Assembly: GCA_027577415.1 (NCBI GenBank)
Contig: JANBQS010000882.1
Span: 1 to 10,912, forward strand
Source: Coemansia sp. RSA 922
Taxonomy: Eukaryota > Kickxellomycota > Kickxellomycetes > Kickxellales > Kickxellaceae
Length of the DNA: 10,912 nucleotides
Direction of reading: 5' to 3'
Position numbers and translations under genes: made by a program. The notes under the pieces are model-generated. The model ran no database searches. It saw only the letters and a list, made by a program, of their open reading frames with translations, and was not told the origin of the DNA. Shown in pieces: positions 1-7,200 of this stretch (the first letter of the stretch is position 1; the number at the start of each line of letters is the position of its first letter).

Positions 1-74
1 AAATCTCTGTCTACTATGAAATTTCTGGATACTTTTTAGATATTTGGACATTTGCACAGATGTGCTTGACCCTC
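1..74. other. AT-rich left edge, no gene seen
   Basis: This edge segment precedes the first copy of the duplicated unit. I see no open reading frame or clear match to the spacer before the second copy, apart from a weak similarity around the word GTCTAC. It is too short to interpret. Confidence 0.4.
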
Positions 75-151
75 CATGTGCCGCATGGAAGTGCCATTAT
101 CACAACAAAATATTAGTTTTTGTTTTGTAGAAGAGAGAAAAATGATGGTGA

Positions 152-164
152 TTTATTGTTTATT
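152..164 (-). terminator. Twin AATAAA poly(A) signals of copy-1 gene
   Basis: Read on the minus strand, two AATAAA hexamers lie next to each other (plus-strand TTTATT at 152-157 and 159-164), about 200 nt past the stop codon. A TTTTGTTGTG run that could serve as the GU-rich downstream element follows at about 110-120. The same arrangement is kept in copy 2, which supports this as the transcript end. Confidence 0.6.
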
Positions 165-362
165 TTTTAATGAGTGCCCAACAGAAGCAGCACCATTACA
201 ATGAGTAATTACTACTATTACTATGACATCTAAAAATTAAGCAACAAATCGTTAAATTAATAACTTGAGCAACTATTCATACATGTTGCATAATGCTTAT
301 TCTCTTGGTGGTCGGTTTAAACAACATGCAAGCAGATAAACTCACATGCCACTTACTAGTGG

Positions 363-788
363 TCAAAACCTTATCTTGCCAGAATCATTACAATTAAGCA
401 ACATGCACCTATTCATGTCATTGTAAAGCCAACCATCATCATCATCACCAAGCTTAATTTTGTTGTTCTCGAGAAGATCCTTAAAAGAACTAAATTCACA
501 ACACATGAAAATTATAACACAATTTTCTGCATCAAGTGGGAAAACATAGCTTTTATCAGAATTGAGTTTCCCAGAAACTTCCTGCTTACTTTTTACTTCA
601 TCTATAGCTCTATGGTAACTCACTGGATTACAACAGGTATGGCATGTACGTTCCACCTTTGGTAAGTGAATTTTACAATAGTTATCAGTTGCAGTATCAA
701 AATGACCTAATCGGGTGAACATATTTTCCTCATCAGACTTGTCCTTACCCTTACGAAATTTGTAGGCAGTCACGACACATTTACTCAT
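363..788 (-). CDS. Unrecognised Cys-containing 141-aa protein, paralog 1
   Basis: I do not recognise this family. The protein has ten cysteines, including C49-x2-C52 followed by C53, and a C96-C97 pair in a short hydrophobic stretch (residues 90-97). I see no signal peptide or clear membrane helix. The C-terminal part has a D-rich run at 115-118, then GWLYNDMNR. Its tandem paralog at 2037-2465 shares C4, C38, C49, C52, C90, C96, C97 and C133, which suggests metal binding or disulfides as an inference only. Both copies keep residues 1-39 almost unchanged, while residues 40-117 differ at nearly half the positions. I start at the ATG at 788 because it is shared by both copies and lies 116 nt downstream of a conserved TATA box. 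The frame is open further upstream to 1013, but that extension crosses the TATA box and is not shared. A function in stress response, defence or host interaction is possible but unproven. Confidence 0.7.
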   Translation of the reverse strand: MSKCVVTAYKFRKGKDKSDEENMFTRLGHFDTATDNYCKIHLPKVERTCHTCCNPVSYHRAIDEVKSKQEVSGKLNSDKSYVFPLDAENCVIIFMCCEFSSFKDLLENNKIKLGDDDDGWLYNDMNRCMLLNCNDSGKIRF

Positions 789-903
789 GTTCAGGCAGTA
801 AGGGTAAGAATAAATAATAAGCACTTGGTGAGAAGATAGAGGTGGGTTGTTGGTATTGTGTGGAATAAAAGTAGGAGAATTTGTGGAAGAGCAAGGCGCG
901 TCT

Positions 904-911
904 CTTAAATA
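904..911 (-). promoter_or_regulatory. TATA-like box of copy-1 gene
   Basis: The minus strand reads TATTTAAG, at the same place as TATAAAAG in copy 2, and sits 116 nt upstream of the ATG. Conservation of position and AT-rich character between the two copies supports a core promoter element. Confidence 0.6.
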
Positions 912-1004
912 GTACAGCAGAATGCCAAGCAAGGAGAGGGAGGCTGCCCAATCCTTCCCCAATTTTCTCTCCTCCCACCCACTCTGCCACATAGCACTAA
1001 TGCG

Positions 1005-1058
1005 TGACATCACATGTCACTCACGTATGATGCAACATAGTGCTCATGTATGATGTAA
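1005..1058 (-). promoter_or_regulatory. Three bZIP-like sites at 23-bp spacing, copy 1
   Basis: Three octamers start at 1005 (TGACATCA), 1028 (TGATGCAA) and 1051 (TGATGTAA), so each begins exactly 23 bp after the last. All resemble CRE/ATF or C/EBP-type bZIP sites. The flanks also repeat (TCACGTA and TCATGTA before the second and third sites), so the array is a degenerate 23-bp tandem repeat. The same three positions are occupied at the same spacing in copy 2. It lies about 95-150 bp upstream of the TATA box. Binding by an Atf1- or Gcn4-like factor is inference. Confidence 0.6.
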
Positions 1059-1179
1059 TAGTAATAAATGAGTGAGAGGAAGGTACCTCTTCAGCCAACT
1101 CACCATGTGAGGGCTTATAGCACAAAGGGAAAAGCTATCTAATGCAAGTGGGCAATTGCCAACTGCTTGAGCTCCACTA

Positions 1180-1265
1180 CTTTTCAAAGGACTCTGCTGC
1201 TCTTTTGCTCTTCTTTGCCTTCCTTTGCCCCCCATTTTTTAAAGGATGCTAAGGTCCTTTGGCCA
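1180..1265 (-). promoter_or_regulatory. Degenerate 55-bp spaced promoter repeat, copy 1
   Basis: The word TTTTCAAAGGA at 1181 recurs as TTTTTAAAGGAT about 55 bp later, each followed by a CTTTTG or CCTTTGG run. The equivalent pair in copy 2 is better preserved. It lies upstream of the bZIP-like array. The function is unknown. Confidence 0.35.
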
Positions 1266-1465
1266 AGAACAGAATCACCACATTAAGCACTCATTTGCTG
1301 ATCCATTAGTTAATTGTGCTTAAAATAAAAAGGTTGCTTGCTGTGTGTAGTGTGTTAATTCAAATGAAGTGAGATACATTCACACTGTTGAATCATGTTT
1401 TACTATTACACAATAAGTTATTTGTGTATTCTGCACAAAAGAAGAGCTCAGCTGCCAAGAAGCAT

Positions 1466-1755
1466 GTTTTTATGAAGTGTAATTTCTTCCTAGCTATGGC
1501 AATATAGTTTGCATGTCTCGATATATTTATATAATCTACATGAATTACCAAAAAATTAAATAGGAAAAGCATAAATGGCTATTATAAAGCAACTTTAATG
1601 CATGTTGCAAACCTGTAACATTGTCCAAAAATTAATTTAGTGTTTCTTTATTTTCAACACAAGTATCTTGTCTACGAAAAAGTACTACATTGGTTGACAT
1701 TAAGTAGGCAGGGTAGAGAAAAGGATTGCTGGTTTTGGTAAAGACAATGGATGTA
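1466..1755. other. Spacer between duplication units, no gene seen
   Basis: This AT-rich stretch separates the two units. I find no supported open reading frame, RNA gene or transposon end here. It lies upstream of the copy-1 promoter and downstream of the copy-2 poly(A) signals. Confidence 0.5.
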
Positions 1756-1832
1756 CATGTGCCGCATGGAAGTGCCATTATCACAACAAAGTATTAGTTT
1801 TTGTTTTGTAGAAGAGAAAAGGCTGATGGTGA

Positions 1833-1845
1833 TTTATTGTTTATT
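1833..1845 (-). terminator. Twin AATAAA poly(A) signals of copy-2 gene
   Basis: Two minus-strand AATAAA hexamers (plus-strand TTTATT at 1833-1838 and 1840-1845) lie about 195 nt past the stop codon. They match the arrangement in copy 1. Confidence 0.6.
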
Positions 1846-2036
1846 TTTTAATGAGTGCCCAACAGCAGCAGCACCATTACAATGAGTAATTACTACTATT
1901 ACTGTGCCATCTAAAAATTAAGCAACAAATCGTTAAATCAATAGCTTGAGCAACTATTCATAAATGTCACATAATGCTCATTATCTCGGTGGTTGGTTTA
2001 AACAACATGCAAGCAGAGAAACTCCCATATCACGTA

Positions 2037-2465
2037 CTAGTAACCAGTCCTCTTGCCAGAACCATCACAATTAAGCAACATGTCCCTATTCATGTCGTTG
2101 TAAAGCCAGCCATCATTATCACCAACAAAAGTAATTTTTTTGTCCTCAAGAACATGCTGAAAAGAACTAAATTCACAACACATAAAAATTATAACACAGA
2201 TTTCGGTATTAAGTGAGAAAACATAGGCACTATCCGCTCCGAGTTTCCCCAAAAATTTCGGCGTACTTTTAATTTCATTTATAGCTCTAAGGTAACTCAT
2301 TGGGTTACGACAGATACAGCATTGAGGTTCCACCTGCGGTGAGTGAGTTTTACAATAGTTATCAGTTGCAGTATCAAAATGACCTAATCGGGTGAACATA
2401 TTTTCCTCATCAGACTTGTCCATACTCTTACGAAATTTGTAGGCAGTCACGACACATTTACTCAT
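2037..2465 (-). CDS. Unrecognised Cys-containing 142-aa protein, paralog 2
   Basis: This is the tandem paralog of the 141-aa protein and belongs to no family I recognise. Cysteines are C4, C38, C49, C50, C52, C90, C96, C97 and C133. The shared blocks are residues 1-39 (two changes, at 14 and 15), CVIIFMCCEFSSF at 90-102 and GWLYNDMNR at 119-127. Compared with paralog 1, about 40 aligned codons change the amino acid and only about 6 are purely synonymous, concentrated in residues 40-117. The last few residues also differ after a small indel (ending TGY here, IRF there). The start at 2465 is shared with copy 1 and lies 115 nt from a TATAAAAG box; no in-frame extension comparable to that of copy 1 exists. 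Both copies being open under such strong protein divergence argues that this is a functional gene and not decaying DNA. Confidence 0.7.
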   Translation of the reverse strand: MSKCVVTAYKFRKSMDKSDEENMFTRLGHFDTATDNYCKTHSPQVEPQCCICRNPMSYLRAINEIKSTPKFLGKLGADSAYVFSLNTEICVIIFMCCEFSSFQHVLEDKKITFVGDNDGWLYNDMNRDMLLNCDGSGKRTGY

Positions 2466-2579
2466 GTTCAGGCAGTAAGGGTAAAATAAATAATAAGCAC
2501 TTGGTGAAAAAATAGAGGTGGGTTGTTGGTATTGTGTGGAATAAAAGTAGGAGGATTTTTGGAGGAGCAGGGCGCAGTT

Positions 2580-2587
2580 CTTTTATA
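2580..2587 (-). promoter_or_regulatory. TATA box of copy-2 gene
   Basis: The minus strand reads TATAAAAG, a consensus TATA box, 115 nt upstream of the ATG at 2465. It aligns with TATTTAAG in copy 1. Confidence 0.7.
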
Positions 2588-2683
2588 GCACAGCAGAATG
2601 CCAAGAGAGGAGAGGGAAGCTGCCAAAGTCTTCCCCAATTTTTTTTTCTCCTCCCACCCATTCCATCACATAGCACTAATGCG

Positions 2684-2737
2684 TGACGTCACATATCTCT
2701 CACATATGACGCCACATAAAGCTCATGTATGATGTAA
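2684..2737 (-). promoter_or_regulatory. Three bZIP-like sites at 23-bp spacing, copy 2
   Basis: A perfect palindromic CRE (TGACGTCA) starts at 2684. TGACGCCA starts at 2707 and TGATGTAA at 2730, giving exact 23-bp steps as in copy 1. The array lies about 100-150 bp upstream of the TATA box. TGACGTCA is the known optimal site of ATF/CREB-family bZIP factors, including fungal Atf1-type stress regulators. The identity of the factor here is inference. Confidence 0.65.
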
Positions 2738-2862
2738 TTATAATAAATGTGTAAGAGAAAGTAAAGTGTCTCTTTAGCCAACTCGCTATGTGAGGGCTCA
2801 TAACACAAAGGGAATAGCTATCTAAAGCAAGTGGGCAATCTCCAACCGCTTGAGTTCCACTG

Positions 2863-2943
2863 TTTTTCAAAGGATACCGTGGTTCTTTTGCTCATCCCTG
2901 CTCTCCTTTGCCCGCTATTTTCAAAGAATACTGCGGTTCTTTT
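2863..2943 (-). promoter_or_regulatory. Two promoter repeats 54 bp apart, copy 2
   Basis: TTTTCAAAGGATACCGTGG with a following TTCTTTT (from 2864) recurs as TTTTCAAAGAATACTGCGG with TTCTTTT (from 2918). The cores are offset by 54 bp. A weaker pair with 55-bp offset occupies the same place in copy 1. No known factor site is recognised. Confidence 0.45.
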
Positions 2944-3160
2944 TTTGGGGCAGAGAACATAATTACCACATTAAGTACTCATGCATTGGTTTATTAGTTA
3001 ATTGCGCTTAACTAATGAGAGCTGCTTTGTGTATAATAGTTGTTCCAAAAAGTGATAGGCATTCAAGCTATTAAAGCGTGTCTTGCTATTACACAATTAA
3101 ATATGTTGTTTTTGTTTTATTCTATGCAGAAGAAAAAATAATATCAGCTGTCAAGCTACA

Positions 3161-3345
3161 TTATTGTCCATACAAAAAAAATCAATTCGCGGAATAGCAT
3201 CTATTATATCCATCACCTTGTTACATATCAGCAACATGGAACAACAGCATTTTTCCAATTTCCCTTTTAAAAAGAACGTTGTCTGATTCCTCCATTCTCA
3301 CTTTTTTTTTTTCTACTACCATATTTACTCCATCTTTATTTGAGA
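3161..3345. other. AT-rich intergenic region and T-rich leader
   Basis: No gene is seen here. The end of the region (3300-3340) is strongly pyrimidine-rich, typical of the leader just before a fungal start codon, and precedes the small gene at 3346. Confidence 0.4.
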
Positions 3346-3522
3346 ATGTGCAGAACTATTGAAGTTACTTATACTTATTGCAGATGCGTGGATGAGAATT
3401 ATGAAGCCAGGTGTCTTGAAGAATGCGGGAGATGGTGGGTGGACGATGGGCTCTACTCGTTTGCTGACTTGTGTCCACAATGCAAGGGAATAAGTTCTCC
3501 GCCACTACAGTCCTACGACTAG
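3346..3522 (+). CDS. Small Cys-rich protein, 58 aa, possible zinc-binding
   Basis: The protein begins MCRTIEVTYTYCRC and ends with DLCPQCKG plus a short polar tail. Cysteines occur at 2, 12, 14, 23, 27, 44 and 47, giving C-x-C, C-x3-C and C-x2-C pairs. It resembles the short cytosolic Cys-rich proteins of filamentous fungi that start MC followed by a YTY...C segment and end in CPxC, but I cannot name a family. No signal peptide is visible. I start at the first ATG (3346); an upstream in-frame TTG is not needed. A T-rich leader precedes it and AATAAA follows 35 nt after the stop. Metal binding is inferred from cysteine spacing only. Confidence 0.55.
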   Translation: MCRTIEVTYTYCRCVDENYEARCLEECGRWWVDDGLYSFADLCPQCKGISSPPLQSYD

Positions 3523-3556
3523 ACTATATTTGAATCACTTTTTTTTTCCCTACTGA

Positions 3557-3562
3557 AATAAA
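3557..3562 (+). terminator. AATAAA poly(A) signal after the 58-aa gene
   Basis: AATAAA lies 35 nt past the TAG stop of the small Cys-rich gene, in a T-rich setting, and is followed by A/T-rich sequence before the next gene. Confidence 0.45.
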
Positions 3563-3682
3563 TGTGAACCATAATTTAACAAAGCCCTTTGAAAATCCGC
3601 ACAAACCAAGAGAAAATTTTTTATTTATTCTGTATACTACTTTGATCTATTTTATCTGTATTTCTTTACTATTTTTTTGTAA

Positions 3683-4015
3683 ATGGATTATCGGGATAGC
3701 GAAGGATACTTTCAAGACGATGTGTTGCGAGTACTAGGCCGACCAACCAACCAGTTTTCCAATACTATACTACCAGATCCAGTGTATGGACGACTTCAGG
3801 GTGCCAACTTTGTAGACTCTGAGGAAGAAGAGTCGACTGGCAGCGAGAGTTCGGAGATATCAGTTGTTGATGAGAGCGAGTGGGAGGAGGCAAAGCGGGT
3901 TTTGTATTTGTCACTAGTCGGAGTATTGCTGCCAATGACGTTTCGGTATATTGGGCGGCGACTGACATTTTCAGTGTGGAGTAAAATACTCACATCATAC
4001 TTTGAAAATCATTGA
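3683..4015 (+). CDS. MIM2: Probable mitochondrial import protein Mim2
   Basis: The likely role is a subunit of the MIM complex, which with Mim1 inserts alpha-helical proteins into the mitochondrial outer membrane in fungi. The 110-aa protein has a polar N-terminal half and an acidic Ser/Glu-rich stretch at 46-69 containing DSEEEE and SEWEE (W67). One predicted membrane helix follows at about 73-90 (VLYLSLVGVLLPMTF), then GRR at 91-93, W99 and a short basic C-terminus. The order acidic region, EWEE, helix with a proline, GRR, aromatic tail with W is what I recall of fungal Mim2. The length is close to that of known family members (about 90-120 aa). The call rests on pattern memory, not on an alignment. 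The alternative is an unrelated single-pass or tail-anchored protein. The start ATG sits in an A-rich context (GTAAATGG) after a T-rich leader, and the next gene, LYS2, starts 204 nt downstream. Confidence 0.62.
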   Translation: MDYRDSEGYFQDDVLRVLGRPTNQFSNTILPDPVYGRLQGANFVDSEEEESTGSESSEISVVDESEWEEAKRVLYLSLVGVLLPMTFRYIGRRLTFSVWSKILTSYFENH

Positions 4016-4022
4016 ATCTAAG

Positions 4023-4029
4023 TGACTCA
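4023..4029 (+). promoter_or_regulatory. TGACTCA site (Gcn4/CPC1 type) upstream of LYS2
   Basis: A perfect TGACTCA lies about 190 nt upstream of the LYS2 ATG. This heptamer is the established site of Gcn4/CPC1, the general amino acid control bZIP factor, which activates lysine genes in yeast. A second related element, TGCGTCA (reverse TGACGCA), lies at 4078-4084. Use in this organism is inferred. Confidence 0.55.
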
Positions 4030-4219
4030 TGGATTGTCTTATGTTTCTACGATCTAGGCAAGTCACAATCTTTCTGGTGCGTCATAATAACAGTAAAATT
4101 TTTTTCTGTGGGGAGGAGGGGGAGTCCTATTAAAGCGTGTCCGTGCGGTCGAGATAACAGTTTTTCTTTTCATTGACCTTTCACTTTTTTATCTTTGAAA
4201 AAATATTTTATCTTTTACG

Positions 4220-7200
4220 ATGACTATTAATCCAGTTTTGACGCCACAGGCGTCTACCGCAGATTTGTCGGAAGTGAGTTCTCGCGTATCTCGGTGGCAA
4301 GATCGGCTACGCAGTCCCACTGAGCTGCAGCTACCCACGGATTATCCACGTCCTATTCCACTCAAAGTAGTCGAAGCGATGGAGACATTCGAGCTAAGCC
4401 CCCTATCCAGTCTCTCCGTCCTCCAGCTCTCTCTCTACCTCCAGCAACACGCCACCGATAACACTGCGAGTCCCTTCACAGTTCTCCTAGCCGCGTTCTC
4501 TGTACTCTTGCACCGGTATACAGCGGAAGAAGACATCGTCGTGGGTAGTTCCAGCGAGTCCCTAAACCCACTAGTATTGAGATTGGCGGTGAAGTCCGAG
4601 GACAGCTTTTTGGACGTATTGCAGATGGCTCAGCGCGTTTCTATGGAGGCGGCGGCTGATGAGGTGCCGTTTGCTGCTTTGATGTCTGCTTATCAGGCTG
4701 ATGGTGGTGAGGCTGATGCGTCTGCGGCACCGTCTTTGTTCCGTGTGAGGTTCTTTAACCAAACTGATGCTGATGAGGCTACACTGAGGAGAACTACTAC
4801 GCAGACTACGGATTTCACGGTCCTCGTTAGACAGAAATCCACTGGGTCGTTGCGTCAGTTGCATCCTACTATTGAACTGCAGATCGTTTATAACCAGGTA
4901 TTGTTCACTGCGCAGCGGATGGCGCACATGGTAGCACAGTTGCAAATGGTTCTGGCTACGGCCGGCGAGACTCTAAGCAAAGTGCAGGCCGGAGGGGAGG
5001 TGCCGGTGGAGATGCAGGTGGGTCGTATGAGTATTGCGTCGGCATTGGATTTGGCTGCGGTTCCTGATCCGAGGGCTGACTTGGCGTGGTCGGAGTTTCC
5101 GGGCAGTATTACCAGTATCTTTGCACGCAACGCAATGGCGCATCCTGACCGGCGCTTTGTCGTGGAGAATGTGCTGAGGAGCGGCGTGACTAGGTCGTTT
5201 ACCTATATGCAAATGCTGAGAGCCGCGCGTGTACTGAGTCGTACTCTGAGGGATGGCGGAGTTGTTAGGGAGGATGTAGTGGTTGTTTACGCGTATCGCG
5301 GTGTTGATCTAGTGGTGGCTATCTTGGGTGTGCTTATGGCTGGAGCTACTTACTCGGTCGTGGATCCGGCGTACCCAGCAGCCCGACAGAACGTGTATCT
5401 GGGTGTTGCGCAGCCCCGCGGTCTCGTCATCTTGGAGCATGCTGGTCAGTTGGCGGACGAGGTGCAGGCATATGTGGATAACGAGCTCCAGGTGGTGTGT
5501 ACGGTGGCTGGAATGGAGCTGCGCGACGACGGAGAGCTGGTTAGCGCTGGCGACGCGATGGCCAGGGCAGCACGCCTGGTGGACGACAGCGAGGTGGACG
5601 AGGATATTGTCGCGGTGGGACATGACTCTGTTGGTACTCTGTCGTTTACTAGCGGGAGTACGGGAATACCAAAGGGAGTGCGTGGAAGGCACTACTCGCT
5701 GACGCACTTTTACCCGTGGATGGGCAGCGAGTTTGGACTTGGATCCAGCGACCGGTTCACTATGCTATCGGGTATTGCGCATGACCCGATCCAGCGCGAC
5801 GTGTTCACGCCTGTGTTCTTTGGCGCCGAGCTGCATATCCCCACGGCTGAGGATATCGGAGTGCCAGGACAGCTGGCGCAGTGGATGGGCGAGCACGAAA
5901 TCACCGTCACGCATCTCACACCGGCTATGGGCCAGCTCCTGTCTGCCAACGCTACGAGCCATATTGGCTCCTTGCGGAACGCCTTTTTCGTCGGCGATCT
6001 TCTCACCAAGCGCGACTGTCATCGGCTGCAGTCATTGGCGGCCAACTGCCGGATCGTCAATATGTACGGAACCACTGAGACTCAGCGTGCTGTGTCGTTT
6101 TGTGCTATTCCGGCGCATTCCGTTAATGCGTCGTTTTTGGCTACGGCCAAAGACGTTATCCCTGCGGGTCGCGGTATGAAGGACGTCCAGCTGCTGGTGG
6201 TCAACAGACATGGGTCCGGCGGCATGTGTGCGGTGGGCGAGGTAGGAGAAATCTACGTGCGCAGTGGTGGACTAGCCGAGGGATATTTGCAGCTGCCCGA
6301 GGCGACGGCCGAGAAGTTTGTAGACAATTGGCTGGCGCCCCCATCGGTTAAAGAGTCCGTTGACTTGCCTTACTACAGGGGCGCGCGGGACCGCATGTAC
6401 CGGACCGGCGACCTGGGGCGGTACCGGGCGGACGGCGACGTGGAGTGTATTGGGCGGATCGACGATCAGGTGAAGATCCGCGGGTTCAGAATCGAGCTGG
6501 GCGAGATCAACAACATGCTGTCCATGCACCCGCGGATCCGTGCCAACGTCACGCTGGTGCGCCGCGACAAGTACGAGGAGAAGACGCTGGTCGCGTACAT
6601 TGTGCCGAGCGAGGAGGAGCAGCGGGCGGAGGACCCCGGGCGCCAGCTGCTGATTGCGAGTGTGCGCGAGTACCTGAGGCAGAAGCTGCCGGCCTACGCC
6701 GTGCCCTCGGTGTTTGTGCCCCTGCGCCGGCTGCCGCTGACGCCCAACGGCAAGATCGACAAGGCCGCGCTGCCGTTCCCCGACACTCCGGCGCCGGCGC
6801 AGGCGGGCGGGTCGCCGACGGAGCGAGCGCTGGCGGCGGTGTGGGCGGACGTCCTGGGGCTTGCGCATGCGCCGGCGCCCGAGTCGAATTTCTTCGACGT
6901 GGGCGGGCACTCGGTGGCGGCCACGCGCATGGTGTTCAGGGTGAGGACGGACTTTGCCGTCGACGCGCCGCTGGGGCTGGTGTTCCGCTGCCCCGTGCTC
7001 GCCGACATGGCCGCAGCCATCGACGCCCTGCGCGGCGAGCTGCAGCTGACCGAGGCCGCCGCGCCCGAGGCCGAGGAGACGTCGGAGTATGCGGCGGACC
7101 TGGCCGACCTCATTGCGCAGCTGCCGCAGCCGCCGGCCGAGGCGCCGACTGCGGTGGCCGAGGATGCCACGTATCTGCTGACGGGCGCGACGGGCTTCCT

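Larger units (their letters stand above)
75..1465. repeat. Tandem duplication unit, copy 1
   Basis: This is the first of two direct copies of a gene-sized unit. It begins at CATGTGCCGCATGGAAG, which recurs at 1756. Matching continues through the 3' UTR, the coding sequence, the 5' leader and the promoter of the minus-strand gene. It fades near 1460, where GAGCTCAGCTGCCAAG aligns with AATATCAGCTGTCAAG of copy 2. The offset between copies stays at 1676-1681, so there are few indels. By hand comparison the 3' UTR is about 91% identical, the first 39 codons nearly identical and the middle of the coding sequence about 78%. The right-hand boundary is approximate. The window may start inside a longer array. 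Confidence 0.85.
1756..3160. repeat. Tandem duplication unit, copy 2
   Basis: This is the second direct copy of the gene-sized unit, colinear with 75-1465. It carries the same minus-strand gene, 3' UTR, leader, TATA box and upstream arrays. Similarity weakens beyond about 2950 but remains visible to about 3155. The right boundary is uncertain. Confidence 0.85.

Noticed and set aside
781..990. 69-codon minus-strand frame ending LLPEHE, and a 72-codon one at 2458-2676 in copy 2
   Set aside because: Both overlap the start codon of the main gene and end alike, but upstream they fall in different frames relative to the DNA alignment and begin before the TATA box. They are leader sequence, not coding.
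789..1013. N-terminal extension of paralog 1 to 1013
   Set aside because: It crosses the conserved TATA box and leader, is not kept in copy 2, and the shared ATG at 788 gives matching proteins.
1974..2216. 80-codon plus-strand frame antisense to paralog 2
   Set aside because: No matching long open frame exists in copy 1, and it lies antisense to a better supported gene.
3340..3345. TTG start two codons upstream of the 58-aa gene
   Set aside because: Non-AUG initiation is unnecessary; an ATG follows at 3346.
3765..3993. Antisense frames of 65-67 codons opposite MIM2
   Set aside because: They are short, without recognisable features, and opposite a frame with clear domain architecture.
4140..4148. 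TCCGTGCGG as a Lys14-type site upstream of LYS2
   Set aside because: It differs from TCCRNYGGA at key positions. CCG and CGG arms are present with 2-bp spacing, but this is not enough to call a zinc-cluster site.
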